Shown: positions 22,868 through 35,054 of the stretch, one piece after another
How the letters are laid out: every line of letters begins with the position of its first letter
Numbering within the stretch: position 1 is the first letter of the stretch
DNA from: Cephalotrichum gorgonifer
Taxonomy: Eukaryota > Ascomycota > Sordariomycetes > Microascales > Microascaceae
Length of the DNA stretch: 64,000 bases
Assembly (NCBI GenBank): GCA_900312665.1
Contig: ONZQ02000002.1
Location: 3,125,863 to 3,189,862, forward strand
Reading direction: 5' to 3'
Program-made: the position numbers and the translations under genes
Notes under the pieces: model-generated
Database searches by the model: none
Told to the model about the DNA's origin: nothing
The model's input: only the letters and a program-made list of their open reading frames with translations

Positions 22868-24545
22868 ATGGCCGCTCGAATCGATTACATCCTCTACGAC
22901 TCGTCGTTGGGGTACTCCGTCTTCCAGGTCTCGCACCAGGTCGACGGCGTCGCCCTCAACACGACCGACTACCAAAAGGCCGTCTCTTCGCTAGACACCT
23001 TCGGCAAGACCGTCAAGGCTGTCGGCTTCTCTCCATTCAGGTATGTAGTGACGCTGCGGGATGCATTGAGCCTCAAAGCCTTTGTCCTATCCCCGGACGC
23101 CTTGTATCCATCCAATGGCCGGGTCTGAATGTTTCGCTCGGGCGGCGTGCTAAACGGCCTTTCTTTTTTCTACTAGGGGCTATGCCGACGCTTTCGACAA
23201 TGCCAACAAGATTGCCGAGGGCGTGCTCTCCGACGCGCTTGAGGCCTGCATCGCCGCCAACTTGCCCGAGACGAGCGGGAAGAAGAGCAAGATTACGCTC
23301 GGTGTCTACGACTCCGCCACTGCCAGGGTCCTGAAGGAGCGGTTCCCCGGGTACCAGTACGAGAGCCGCGAGACGTCCGCTGCCGTCGACACGATCCTCC
23401 GCGGGATCCGCCTGTACAATGACAAGATCCTGTCCGAGGTCAAGGCCGACGACCTCAACGCCGCCTGCCGTGCCCTTGCCCACGCCTACTCTCGTGGCCA
23501 GGTCAAGTTCAACACGAGCCGCGACGACGTGCACATCATCCAGCGCAGCGCCGTGCTCGAGTCGATCGACAAGGGCCTGAACCAGTGGACCATGAGGCTG
23601 CGTGAGTGGTACGGGTCCCACTTCCCCGAGCTGTCCTCCATCGTCTCGGACAACTACACGTACGCGAAACTGGCCAAGGTCATCGGCGACAAGGCCACCC
23701 TGAACCAGGACCGCCTGCACGAGATCGCGGCCGTGCTCGACGACGACGAGGAGAAGGCCCAGGCCGTCATCGACGCCGCCGAGACCTCCATGGGCCCCGA
23801 GTACAACGAGTACGACATGCAGCAGATCATGGACCTCGCCACCCTGACCGCCGACACCTTTGACCGCCGGCGCACCACGGCCACGCAGCTTGACGACAAG
23901 CTCGGCCTCGTGGCGCCCAACCTCCGCGAGCTCCTCGGCGCTCCCGTCTCGGCCCGCCTCATCGCGCAGGCCGGGTCCCTCGTCACGCTCGCCAAGTACC
24001 CCGCCTCGACGCTCCAGATCCTCGGCGCCGAGAAGGCGCTCTTCCGCGCGCTCAAGACCAAGGGCAACACGCCCAAGTACGGCATCCTGTACCACAGCAG
24101 CGCCATCGGCAAGGCCTCGACCAAGAACAAGGGCCGCATCTCGCGGTACCTCGCCAACAAGTGCAGCATCGCGTCCCGCATCGACGCCTTCTCGGGCGTG
24201 CCCAACAGCCTGTACGGCAAGGCGCTGAAGCAGCAGGTCGACGACAGGCTGGAGTTCTACGCCACGGGCAAGAAGACGGCCAAGAACGCCGACGTCATGA
24301 GCGCCACGACCAGCGCCATGCAGGCCATCCTGGGCGACGCCGACGAGATGGACGTCGACGCCCCCGCCGCGGCGGACGACGACAAGGCGGCCAGGAAGGC
24401 GGCGAAGAAGGCCGAGAAGGCCGCCAAGAAGGCGAAGAAGGAGGCCAAGGACAAGAAGAGGGCGAGGGAGGAGGAGGACGCGGCCGAGGAGGATGGCGAG
24501 AAGAAGAAGAAGAAGAAGAGCAAGAAGAGCAAGACCGAGGCGTAG
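22868..24545 (+). CDS. NOP56: Nucleolar protein Nop56 (box C/D snoRNP core)
   Basis: Exons 22868-23040 and 23177-24545 give 513 residues. Nop56 is a core protein of box C/D snoRNPs, which guide rRNA 2'-O-methylation in the nucleolus. The N-terminal domain starts MAARIDYILYDSSLGYSVFQ and has the Nop56-type DAFDNANKIAEGVLSDAL block, which distinguishes it from Nop58. The coiled coil and Nop domain follow, with GSLVTLAKYPASTLQILGA, EKALFRALKTKGNTPKYG and NKGRISRYLANKC. The C-terminal about 70 residues are a Lys/Glu/Asp-rich tail (KKAEKAAKKAKKEAK), the usual nucleolar tail. Length agrees with fungal Nop56. Confidence 0.95.
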
Positions 24546-25755
24546 GCTTCTCGGGTCTACCTGCCCTCTATACCTCTTGTTTAACCTTTTGTCTCTCTGC
24601 CTCTCTCATACCTTTTTCTGTTTGCATCCCCTTGGTTTTCCAAATCCTTTTTTTGCGGCTGGGAAAGAAAGTATTTTACCAGGTTTTTTTTCGGGCGGCG
24701 GCTGGCGCGGCAACGGAGTTCTTTCGGAGTTTTGTTTCGATTTTTTCGGATCATGTTCAAATGCTGATGGAAATTTTCATGCCATTTTGCCCCTTTGCAT
24801 ACACATCTCTCCCCGGCGCCAACAAATCTGAGTGTTTTCGATGGCTCTGGGGGTGGTTTTGTTGGGCCCAATTAGTTTCCAGTACTTTAAGTACCTTGAG
24901 CCCCCTGTGTTTTCTTTCCGCGGTAGTTCTGGTGTATAAAAAAGATATTATCATCCATCGATATGTTTGTCCTCGCCGTGACCGGGTATAAATGGCGCTG
25001 GTGGTCGGTAGTAGAGGGTCAGGTCTAGGAAACGGCGTGTGGTAGATACGAGAGACTAGAGTGCTCATGCTCTGGGCTGATCCGGCTTTCTTGCCGCGTG
25101 GGATGGGAGTGGAGGCTGTCTTCTTCGTATTGATCTGCTCATTCCGCTTATCCATCCCTTTCTCTCAATGGGGTGGATGTTTGGTCCTGGTGCCTGTAGA
25201 TCCGAGAGAGGGGTTGTATCACAGTCTGTCTTTAGGCGGGAACAGTAACAGCCTTGTTACAATGACATTGATCCATGGCCCACTCCTCGGCTCCCGGTAG
25301 CGTTCACTTACATCCCATCTTCCTGGGAAAGTTAGAAGTGAATAGATAGTATAAGTATCAGCATCTTATACTGACTAGAGTACAGAAAACAGAAGTACGG
25401 CCGCAATAAGAAGAGCAATCGATTCCACGGAAAACACAAACTTCTAGACTGCCCGCCCTTTTCCCAATGCCTCCTTCTTTTCCGATTTCCTCCGTCCTTA
25501 CACCTTCCTCCCCTTTCCCAGAAACGCCGAAACCATACTCCATCAAACCTCCCTCCGTTCATGTATACCTACCATCCCCCTGATTCTCTCGATGTCATAA
25601 TACTAGAGCAAGCTATATTAGATGAAGAGAAAGAAATGAACAGAAGGGGAAAAAGAAACTGAGAAGACAAAACGAGCTTGTATGGGACTGGATCTGCGGC
25701 GTAGAACCTATACCCCCTCCTTCTTAAAAGGAACACGGAATAACTCAGTCCCCTT
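24546..25755. other. Convergent intergenic region of 1.2 kb
   Basis: The region between the NOP56 and NLR-like stop codons is T-rich near NOP56 (24560-24780) and A-rich further on, consistent with 3'UTRs. No gene is visible. Confidence 0.45.
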
Positions 25756-28700
25756 TCAAAAAGCCGCCAGCGCTTTATCCACGCTCATAGGCGTCAAAGG
25801 TGTCCTAACCGCCCCAGCACTCCACAGCGCCGTCCCACCACTCTCCGTCGTCGACGGCGTGATGGGACTAATGGGACTCAGGGGCCCCCCGACCCCACCC
25901 CCCCACGGCTCCCTCGCCGACAGCCTCCCTAGCGTCCTCAGGACCCTCTCCAGCGCCAGCCTCCCCGCGGGGAACCTCGCCAGCAGGGCCTCGGCGGACC
26001 CGGACGCCGCCAGGATCTGCGGCGTGGTGTGCGCGCCCAGCAGCGCCGTCCACCGCCTGTACAGCCGCATGTTGTCCCTCGAGAGCAGGCGGAGGAGTGG
26101 CAGCTGCGGGAGGGAGTGCCGGAACCTCGACGGGGAGAGGAGGTGGTAGAGGAGGTTCGAGACGGCGTACTGCAGGAAGGGGTAGGAGGAGGTGATCAGG
26201 TTCCGCTGGTCCGTGACGTTGCGGCGCCAGGCCTTGGCGTCCGGAGAGAGGGGCGGCGTGGGGAGCGGCGGGGGGGAGATGATGGGCGCGGCGTTGCCTA
26301 GGGACGCGAAGTCGGTCAGGTTGAGGTAGTCTAGGCACGCGCGCAGGAGGACGTAGTGGGAGGCGTCGGTGAAGGAGGCGGCGCGTGCGGCGCACTCGCC
26401 GGCTAGGCAGGCGTAGCCGCGGCCAGAGAGGAAGAAGGCGCGCACGCTGTCGTGGATCACCTGCACGCGCTGGAGGCCCAACGGCTCGTGCGATACTCCG
26501 CCGCCACCGCTGCTACCGCCGCCGCCGCCCTCGGGGCGTAGCTCGAGGAGGCCCACGGACCGGGAGCGCATGAAGCGGTGGAACTGGTACGGGGACTCGA
26601 AAGTCGCGCCGCCCGGGCGGCGGATGTGCCGGAGCGACGTTGGAGGGTTGACATCGAGCGCGGCCTCGGGCGGGGCGTCGGGGACCCAGGGGCGCGTGAG
26701 GCGCACGGCGACGCGCAGGTCGTTGAGGGGCAGGGGCTCGGGGGAGAGGATGGCCCATTGCATCAGGGCGAGGCAATCGGCCTTCTCTGCGGGTGAGAGG
26801 GTGCTGAGGATCCACTCGTACAGGCCGTCGATGTCGGCGGGGAGCTCGGCGATGGTGTCGTCTATCAGGTCCTGCATGGCGCCCTCCTCTATCGCGGCGT
26901 TGAGGATGTTGACGACGATCTCGGCCCAGAGGAAGACGCCCGCCGCCTTGTCGGCTATGCGGTGGACCGCGGCGCTGCGGTCCTCCCACTCGGCGAGGAG
27001 GTTGAGGGACACGTACCGCGCGATGTCGTCGGTGTTGTGCTCGGCCATGACGACCTCGAGCGCGCCGGGCTGGGAGACGGTGGGGTGGTGGTTCGAGGCC
27101 ACGCAGATGGTGAAGTCGGAGTTTCGGGCTAGGAGGGAGAGGTGGGAGAGGAGGCCGGAGAGGTAGGCGGCGGGCGAGGAGTCGGCCACGTCGACGAAGA
27201 TGAAGGTGCGCTTCGTGGGGGTCTCGATCCGCTGCTCGATGTAGGTCTCTAGGAAGAAGGAGACGACCTCGGCGTCGCTCATAATGGGCCCTGCATCGCC
27301 ACCACCGCCACTACCATCGCCTTTGCTCGTTCGTGAGGCTCCCTTCCTGTCGCACAGGGATAGGATCGACCGTCGGAGCTTCGGGTCGTGCGGGAATAGC
27401 TGGCCCAGGAGGCTGCGGTACACGGCGGCCGGGTTCGGCGCGAACCGGCTGCCCCGGCAGGGGAGATAGAACACGGTGTCGAGGTCGTGGCCCTCGGCGG
27501 AGGCCCAGACGACGGAGTTCCCGCCAGCCGAGTCAGGGCACCACTGCTTCTCGATTCGGTTGCGGAGGGAGCGGAGGAGGACGGACTTGCCTGAGCCGGG
27601 GGCGCCCTTTATCCAGAGGATCTTGTTCTTGGAGCCCGGGTGGCGGTGGTGCCATGATTGGAAGGCGGGGATGTCGTAGAGCCAGAGGCAGGTTCCAGGG
27701 TAGGATAACGGGAGGGGGTCGCGGTGGGAGTGACTGGGGAGGATAGCTCTGAGGCATTCTAGAAGTGGGTTATTAGGACGGGCTGACGGGGGAAAGGAGG
27801 GGCGGGGTGGGAGGGAGGGAAGGGGGACATGGCTACTTACCCCTTTCCTTGTGGTTGAGCTGCCGCCTCCTGTGGGTCTCATTCAGAATGAAATATGATA
27901 GCGACGACAGGAGGGCCTTGTAGTTTGGGTCCTGGGCGGAGCGGAACCTGCAGATATCGAGGTGACTCGCGTCAAAGGTCTCAGCGCGCTCCCTGGCATC
28001 GCCGATGGAGCTTGCCGCGTGTCTAATTTGCTACTTCCCCGTTAGTTCTCCTCCCGACACCAGACTGCTCAGTTGTTACCACACTCACAAACTCCTTCAA
28101 GCCAACCCCGATGCCCCTCCCCTCCCTGAAGCACCTCACACCAAAGTTCCAGTCGTTCCACATCCGCACAAACGCCTCCCGCCCCACCTCGACCTCGAAC
28201 CCCGTCGAGCCCGTGAGGTGCTGCAGGACGTAGTCAGCCGGCGGGACGTCAAGGCATACGGAGGCCATGGAGCGCAGGGCCTCAGCGAGCTTGCCATGCT
28301 CCGTGGCGCGGTGGGGGCAGGCGAAGAAGAGGGTCGCCGTCGTGGAGGGGAGGAGGGCGCGGGAGGGGTGGTCGTATTCGGCTTCTGAGCGGCGGAGGAC
28401 CTTTTTTGCCTTTTGTGTTAGTGGGTTGTTCGGGACGGGGGGACAGGTAAGGAGAAGAGAGGAGACAGCGGGAAAGATTACCTCTTTGACGATCACGCCT
28501 CCCAAGGAATGCGTAATAAATATTATCGGACGCGTCGGCGTATCCGTCTCGTCCCTTAAAAGCGTGAGCTCCTGCAACAAGTCATCCGCATGCTCGAAGA
28601 TGTCGTTCTGCGCCCTCGGCATCCGCCCGTTCAGCGTGATCGCATTGCACCCCCACGTCAGGATCCTCGTCGACGGACAAGACTGCGGGAGGAGGTCCAG

Positions 28701-29304
28701 CGGCCAGTACACCTCCGGCTCCGGCTCCGGCTCCGACTCGCTCTTTCCCTGGGCTTCTTTCCCCGCCGCCTGCTGGTTGTCGTCGACGGGGTCCTGGGAG
28801 GTGGAGGTGGACAGTAGGATGTGGGGAGAGGACTTGGCCTTTGCGTTCGAGGCCGCCGCAGCCTTGGCGGAGGGGCTGCGGCGGAGGAAGGAGGCGGAGG
28901 GCTGCTTGACGAGGACCTTTGCGCCGCGGGAGCGGAAAGAGCGCGTCCTGCGGGGGATCTTGGAGAGGGCGGTGGGTTGCGGGGGCGGGGGCGGTGTGTA
29001 GAGCCAGGTCGTTATGGGGTGGCCGCCTAGGCCCGCCACGAAGACGATGCTGTAGGTATGTTAGATTCGTAGGGATATCTTGATGTACGGGAACTGGTTC
29101 TTTCATAGTCGAGTGAGGTGAGTGCGCGGAAGAGGGGAAGCGGGCTTCGAGCTTCCGCGAAGTTTGGAGGAGGGGAATGAGTAGTATGGACAAGGGGTGC
29201 AAGGGAAGAAGAAGAACTTACTCGGCTACAGCTGCGTTTGGGTCTTCGGGCTCATACAGGACCGTGAGGCCCACGGAGGGAATAGTATCTCGAGTGGCCT
29301 TCAT
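25756..29304 (-). CDS. NLR-like protein: alpha/beta hydrolase fused to NACHT NTPase
   Basis: Five exons, 29304-29222, 29049-28482, 28400-28089, 28030-27841 and 27758-25756, join in frame to about 1051 residues. The N-terminal part is an alpha/beta hydrolase (DUF676/SesB-like): DIVFVAGLGGHP after intron 1 and the nucleophile elbow ITHSLGGVIVKE at about 203-217. The acceptor at 28400 was preferred over 28409 because a CTAAC branch site lies only 8 nt from the latter. A linker leads to the NACHT NTPase: ECLRAILPSH, Walker A GAPGSGKS at 436-443, Walker B-like FIFVDVADSS, and the fungal winged-helix block beginning IDGLYEWILSTLSP. The C-terminal about 300 residues show no ANK, WD40 or TPR repeats. 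Fungal NLRs of this layout act in non-self recognition; that role is inferred. Confidence 0.88.
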
Positions 29305-31884
29305 GCTGGCGGCATCACGACTCGGCCTGGGTATCTTCTTCTCATGGCTCGCGGCACGGCAAGGGCAAAAAACAAACGCGCAGCACCAGGTAATAAGTAA
29401 TAACGAAAGATAAAAGAAGGCGCTTGCGCAAACGGAACGTTTCTTCACGCTCGTGTGTCAATCAATGGCCGCCGGTGGGGAGATCGCTCGTGTCACTGAT
29501 CGGGAATCAGTGGAGCCACCATGCACGATTTCGATGCAGGCAGCCTCCGGCGGGAGGCGGGCAGGCGGGTCCCGAGTATATAAGTATATGTATGTCAGGA
29601 TGCTCCTGCAGGATGGAAGATCCGCTTTGTAGATCTAGGATCCAGGTGACGTGCGGACAAGGGTGGCTGGGGCAAGTAAGAGAACGAAGAAAGAGGCGAA
29701 AAAATAGTATCATGGATCGGGCGGTGTTCAAGTTCAATTGGGCGGAGGTAGTGGGATGATGGAGTCAGCTTCATGCGCCCGGGAAATGCATTGGGGGGAC
29801 TTGGGGACTTGCCCCCTCGCCTCTCGTATCCTCTTCCGGAAAGAACTCTTGCTCTTTGTCCTTCACCATCCTCTCGCCTGCCAGGGTGGAGTTTAGACTA
29901 GGACGCGGGGAGAGTGTAGGGCGGGAAGAGATGGCCATTGGGCTGCTTGCTTCTCCCGTGTCTGTCCCGATAATATAATTAGGCTGTTCATTACGGCGAG
30001 ATAGTGCAAAAAGCGGGAGGAAGAGAGAAGGTGTGTGAGTGTGCGCTGGCCAGACTGGGAGATTTTCTGAAACGGGCCTGTTCTACGATCTATCGTACTG
30101 ATGAGGACCAGGCAGAAGTAAGACGGCTTCGCTTATGCGTGCCTGTGTTGTTGGGGGCGGGCATTACATGAGGATGTATCATATCCGCCCTCCGCATGGG
30201 GCGTAAAACCAGGCCGCGAATAGAAAAACGTAAGCTTGGAGCTTCCCGCGGGGCTGGCACGGAGAGTTTGCCACCGGGGTAGGCCCGTGTAGGGGGCCAG
30301 CAGGACGGAATGCACATGGGCATGGTGTGGGGAGACGCGGCTGGTGTTGGAGAAATACCCGAACCGGCTGTTTCGGGCCAGAGCCCGCCCGGCGGATTGA
30401 GTGTTGAACGGGCTAGGCCAGGCCAGGCAGGCAGGCAAGAAAGCGACTCTTGATGTTCTCTCGGAGAAGCGGCGGGTAGCTAATAGATCAGGTAAGGAAT
30501 AAAGTCGGAGATCGACGTTGACGATGCGGATGTGATGTCATTTTGGGACAACAGCGCGCCAGGCTTCCAGCCCTAGAGCCCGCTTGGAAAGTCCAAGCGG
30601 TAGGAGAAACGTGTCATCTCTGGGACAGACTGAGCGCGAGCTGGGCATGTGAAAAATCTGGACAGGGGAAATGAGACGACGCCGTGCGATGCGAGAGGTG
30701 AGAGGTGAGGAACGGGTGCGGTGGGTGGTACGGTTCTCTGCCGTGCGTCCCCAGACCCCTCCGAATTCGAGATAGAGAAGCGAAGGCGACACAGGGCTGG
30801 AGGCGGTCGTACCGAGAGGGAGGAGGCGAACTCCGAGTCTGCGTCAGGGGATCATGGGGCCTCTGCCGGTTCGAGAAGACTGGGGAACGGGAAACAGAGT
30901 GATTCTTTTTTGGAATTGGGGGCGAAAATTGAGAGCTGGAGGGTCATCGGCCGACTCCGACGGAGAACGCATGAAGTTGAAAAGGGAGATCCGACGATCC
31001 GAGTGCCGAATGACGATATTGATTCATGCAGGAACGACTGGTGTCCGTGCCCGTAATCCTTGGCTGGTATGTGGCGTCTTATGCCAAAAGCCGTTGGATC
31101 CTATGGCGGAGTTCTCAAACGAACACCTCCGCCTTCGATAGGCAGGTAGCTATAGCTTTACTTGAGTCAACGGTGGGCAGGCACTCGTATGTAGGATCAT
31201 GCCGCATTTGAACAAGAACGTTACACGGACTGCAAGGGGGACGGTCTGACTAGGCTCGCGGAAGGGTCATGTATGACGGCGACTGCCGTGTTCTCGTACC
31301 TTGCATGGGCTCGATGAGGTCAGGCGACCGACCATCAGTGGCGAGTAAGCTATGCATGCTTGTATCGGGGGGTCCTGTTTCGCGCGGGTGGCTGAGGCTA
31401 CTTGCAGGAGGGAGCTGCCGGGAGTAAGTTCCGCGCAGACCGATGCCGTGGGTGGGTTGCTTGGAGGTTGATCGTTAGGAGGGGGTCAGTTGGAAACGAG
31501 CAGACATCCAATACACGTAGCTAAACGGGGGCGCGCCCGAGATGTCGTTTTCAGAGGCCGTGGCTTGCGCCTATTTAACATGTCAACTGCCGGACCGGGG
31601 GAGACCCACTTCTCCGTGGAAGCCCGGCTTCTGGTGGGTCGTCACCCCTGCTCGGGTCGATCGATCGATGTAACCTCCCGGCGGGGTGACTGCTCCGGAA
31701 GGCTGTCCCCGATAGAGGATATGCGCGGGGGAACAAGCAAGTATTTATTTATAATTTTACCAAGATTGCAAGGTCTCCTTCGGATCCACTGCCAATGGTC
31801 GGCCAACCGACCATTGGACGAGGTGACGCGGTGCCACGGCTCTCACGGTAGCCGCACGCATCGCTCCCCGCATCGTCGGACTAG
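29305..31884. other. Gene-poor intergenic region of 2.6 kb
   Basis: Upstream of the NLR-like gene to the next minus-strand stop codon no supportable gene is seen. The first few hundred bases would be the NLR-like promoter. Small frames at 30090-30440 and 30700-31210 have no splice context or protein-like pattern. Confidence 0.4.
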
Positions 31885-33121
31885 CTAGATGAACCGCTCC
31901 CTAATCGTCTTCATGTCCTCCCCTATCTCAGGGTAGTCTTCGACCGCGGAGACACAGTTATGTATGCGGGTCCGAGGTAATCTGCGCTCGTAGCGATTGC
32001 GGAAGATGTGGAGGGACTTCATGGCGTCCCAGGGATCGACGCGCCGGGAACCCCTCTCCGCCAGGAACGGCAGCGGGTATGTAGCTCCTCTTTTATCACA
32101 ATGGGGTTCTCCGGAGTAGAATCTCCCGCGGTATTCGAGGCCAGACAGAAGTCGCAGAAGCGGTTGATCTGGACCTCCGAGAGCTGGAATAGGAGACGGC
32201 GAGGGTTGAAGGGGTGGATGAAGACGTCGTTGCACTAAAAAGGGCCAAATTAGGGTCGGGCTTGGTACTTGATAAAACGAAGAGAGGAGCCCATGAGCTA
32301 GGGGGGATGTGGACTCCCGCCCCGTCGATGAAGAGATACGGCATACGCCTGTATCGTCAGCTCCCCGGTCGAAGACAACCACCCCGCCAAATATCTGCCC
32401 CTCAACCCAATACCCAACCATATCCGCAATACCCTCGGGGTGCTGGTCAAAGTCGCGATAAGAGGCGTGGGAGAATACCGCCGGAGGTGGATCCGGCCAC
32501 TCCTCCAGCACCAGCTCGGAACTCCCAAACGGCACCCTCACCGTCGGCTCTGGCTTCCACGCATGGTAGTCCTTGTAGAAGCCTCCATCCGACTCTCGAA
32601 ATAACCGGGCCCCAAGGTCGTGGCATGTGATGGCAGCCATCTCAATCAGGCGCAGCTTGAAGGCCCGCGAACCCACTGGCGCGTCCTGGTAGGCCTGCGC
32701 GACCTTCGCAAGAAGGATTAGCAAGAGGGGAACTCTGCGACGAGCAAGCAAGCATCGCTCGGCTGGGCTCTACAAACCACGGGATCAAACTGAAGACTCC
32801 CAGGGCGGAAGGCTGAGATGGACCCTCTTGCTTTTTCTAGCGAACCCGGACAGAGCTCGACATGATCTTCGATGAGGTCATGGCGCTCCCTACGTAGCGA
32901 TACCAGGTGTCCGCGATGGGCGCACCATCAATTATCTCCGCATATGTGGTCTCGGCCGTTTCTGAGGACAGGAGCTTGGAGAGAGCGCTGGTGAATGCAG
33001 CGTAGTGGTCGAGGTCAAGATCAAGATGATTTATTGATAATTTGATGCCAGCATATCGACCCATGATTCCTGTCTGAAGTGGGACATGGTGAGTTGAATC
33101 CCACAGACAATGGCCATTCAT
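31885..33121 (-). pseudogene. Disrupted gene of a fungal family of unknown function
   Basis: Coding-like blocks lie in order on the minus strand. An N-terminal block (from 33121, or an inner ATG at 33064 starting MGRYAGIKLSINHLDLDLD) runs to an in-frame TAG at about 32838. A second block (about 32769-32347) includes SRAFKLRLIEMAAITCHDLG and GIADMVGYWVEGQIFGGVVV. A third (from 32234, after a GTATGC...TTTTTAG intron) starts CNDVFIHPFNP. The last, RRVDPWDAMKSLHIFRNRYE to the stop at 31885, is in a different frame from the third. The order resembles a widespread Pezizomycotina family of about 400 residues that I know only as uncharacterised. Blocks three and four overlap in one exon and need a 1-nt shift at about 32060-32110 that no plausible intron explains. 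Either a pseudogene or a sequence error. Confidence 0.6.
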
Positions 33122-33552
33122 TGTTCCGAAGCTAGCTGGGAAGGTGAGAGCTGACAGCTTCAGGCACTGGCCAGTTGATGTGGGGCAAAAGACTGACAGG
33201 CATACACAGTGTGTTTATACAGTGATAGTAGAAACATGCACTATATCCGTCAGCTCGAATCCTGCTTACAATATCACCACTCGCCTGATCGGTCTTGATA
33301 TTCACGTTCTTCCCACAGCGAAAAGACCGCGCCCCGACCGGGAATCGAGTTTCCGCAAACTCCCCATGTCCAAGCCAAAGCGGCTACGCACTGAGTATCC
33401 GACGGCCGACCAAGCTACCTAACTATCCAACTACGAAAACGAGAAAGGAGAAAAAAAGAACGAGCAAAGCACCGGCGCAACGCGGAACCGACCCCACCGA
33501 CGAGATCTCTACTCCCCACGATTGCATACCTCGCGCCGCGAACCAACCCACG

Positions 33553-33970
33553 ATGCTTGGCCGCGGAATTATCGGACTTCTTGTCCAGTTCGAGGTACAT
33601 ATACCCTACTCCCACCACCACCCCTCTTATGGAACCTAGCTGACAACCACGTGCGCAGGACCACATAATCCAAGCCGTGAGCACCCCCTCGCCCCTCCCT
33701 GCCTACAATAGCACAAACAACGTCTAACCAGACCCTCGACCTCAGATCCTACGCAGACCAGGCTTCCACCGCTTCGTGGGCCGCATACAACGCAGCGTCG
33801 ACGAGGCGCGCCACGGAAAGAGCCCCCTGGACCCTCCCCTGAGGCAGGGGGAGGCGACCGAGACGCCCGGCCGGGAGGGGGGGTTCCTGAGCTACTTTAT
33901 GAAAGAGCTGAAGAACCAGGCGAACGGGAGGCCGACGAAAGGGGATGGGCGCGGTGGGGGTCAGCCATGA
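33553..33970 (+). CDS. MRX7-like small mitochondrial protein (MIOREX component family)
   Basis: Exons 33553-33594, 33659-33676 and 33746-33970 give 94 residues. The middle exon is only 18 nt and encodes DHIIQA. The joined N-terminus reads MLGRGIIGLLVQFEDHIIQA followed by ILRRPGFHRFVGRIQRSVDE; then comes a Pro/Gly-rich loop and GFLSYFMKELKNQ. This fits the small fungal Mrx7 family (yeast YNL211C, about 90 residues), found with the mitochondrial ribosome expression assembly; the hydrophobic start would then be a mitochondrial targeting or membrane segment. The family call is from recalled motifs, and function here is inferred. Confidence 0.7.
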
Positions 33971-34661
33971 AGCGTCGGCTATGCTAATATGAGACTGTGG
34001 ACTGGGTTCGGTTTTATGGAGTTATTGGGTATTGGATATTGGATGGCGTTCCGGATATGATGGGAGGGGAGGAGTCTAAGCTGGTTGACCGTGAGAGGAG
34101 CTACGATTAGCCCTCGGGTGCCACGGTTCGTGGCTATACTGGCCCAACACGCGGAACTCGAAAGGGATGGAGCCCTACTGGGTCTGCGCGACTCCTACTC
34201 AGGAGGGAGCCCCTGTCTGCTAACATAGGCCGGCCGGGAGGAGGCTCGAGCACCGGAAGCGGGGCAGTATTTTTGGATTGCCACCCAGGAACCACAGCGC
34301 CCAGGGTCTAACCAGCTCCCCGAGCCATTCCACAGATATAAGCGCTGCATGTGCTAGCTAGGGGACTGTACTGCGACTGTTTGATCCGAGACTGGGCTTG
34401 AAGCTTGACTACCGTCACTGTGCCCTCTCCCTAGTCGTTCTTATTTCACGCACAGGCTGGATCTACATTACAAAAGCGAGGGGTTTGGATCGCGACAGAT
34501 GGGGACGATTTGTCTATTTGGCGGCTTATATACTATTATGCCATGGTTCCTCCCCTGTCATTATGTACCGCGATGCCGAGCCCATCCTTGTTATTATCTT
34601 CCCTGCTCACGACCCTCCTCCGCCTCATCCGTCAGACCCCTTCCCTCTCCCAAACCCTTCC
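33971..34661. other. Convergent intergenic region of 0.7 kb
   Basis: The region between the MRX7-like stop and the secreted-protein stop shows no supportable gene. Confidence 0.4.
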
Positions 34662-35054
34662 TTACCACGGAGGGTTGGCAGTGCAGTAAGGGTAGCCCCT
34701 CACGGCCCCATAGGCACAGACCTGGCCCTCGGGACACCTGACCTTCTCGGCCCACTTGCCTGCCTCGCAGACGTCGATGGCCCAGCCGTTGTCGTCCTCC
34801 ACGCACAGCCAGGTGTCGGGCGAGCACTCCTCCGTCGGCGGAGGGGCGGGGATGCAGTAGGGCGCGCCGTTGAGCGGGTTCATGGAGCAGTACTCGGTCG
34901 ACTGGCAGTCGCCGCCGCGCACCCAGGCGCCCTGGGTGTCGCAGACGGACCAGCCCGCGACGGGGGCGACCTCGCACTGGAAGGTGCCGGGGGTGCAGCC
35001 GCGGCGCTTGGACGCGGCGAGGGCGACGGGGAGGAGGGCGAGGATGAACTTCAT
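34662..35054 (-). CDS. Small secreted protein with two six-cysteine repeats
   Basis: A single exon of 130 residues. Residues 1 to about 14 (MKFILALLPVALAA) form a signal peptide. The mature part is two tandem modules of about 50 residues with the same layout: CTPGTFQC ... SVCDTQGAWV ... DCQ ... YC ... APYC, then CSPDTWLC ... DVCEAGKWA ... RCPEGQVC ... YPYC. Each has six cysteines, probably three disulfides. A Pro-rich hinge (IPAPPPTEE) joins them. No known catalytic motif is seen. Small, cysteine-rich secreted proteins of this size are often effectors or wall/carbohydrate-binding proteins in fungi, but the sequence does not decide which. Confidence 0.82.
   Translation of the reverse strand: MKFILALLPVALAASKRRGCTPGTFQCEVAPVAGWSVCDTQGAWVRGGDCQSTEYCSMNPLNGAPYCIPAPPPTEECSPDTWLCVEDDNGWAIDVCEAGKWAEKVRCPEGQVCAYGAVRGYPYCTANPPW

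Noticed and set aside
28023..29039. Treating the alpha/beta hydrolase part as a separate gene from the NACHT part
   Set aside because: Four introns with good sites join hydrolase and NACHT in one frame, and the fused order is known in fungal NLRs.
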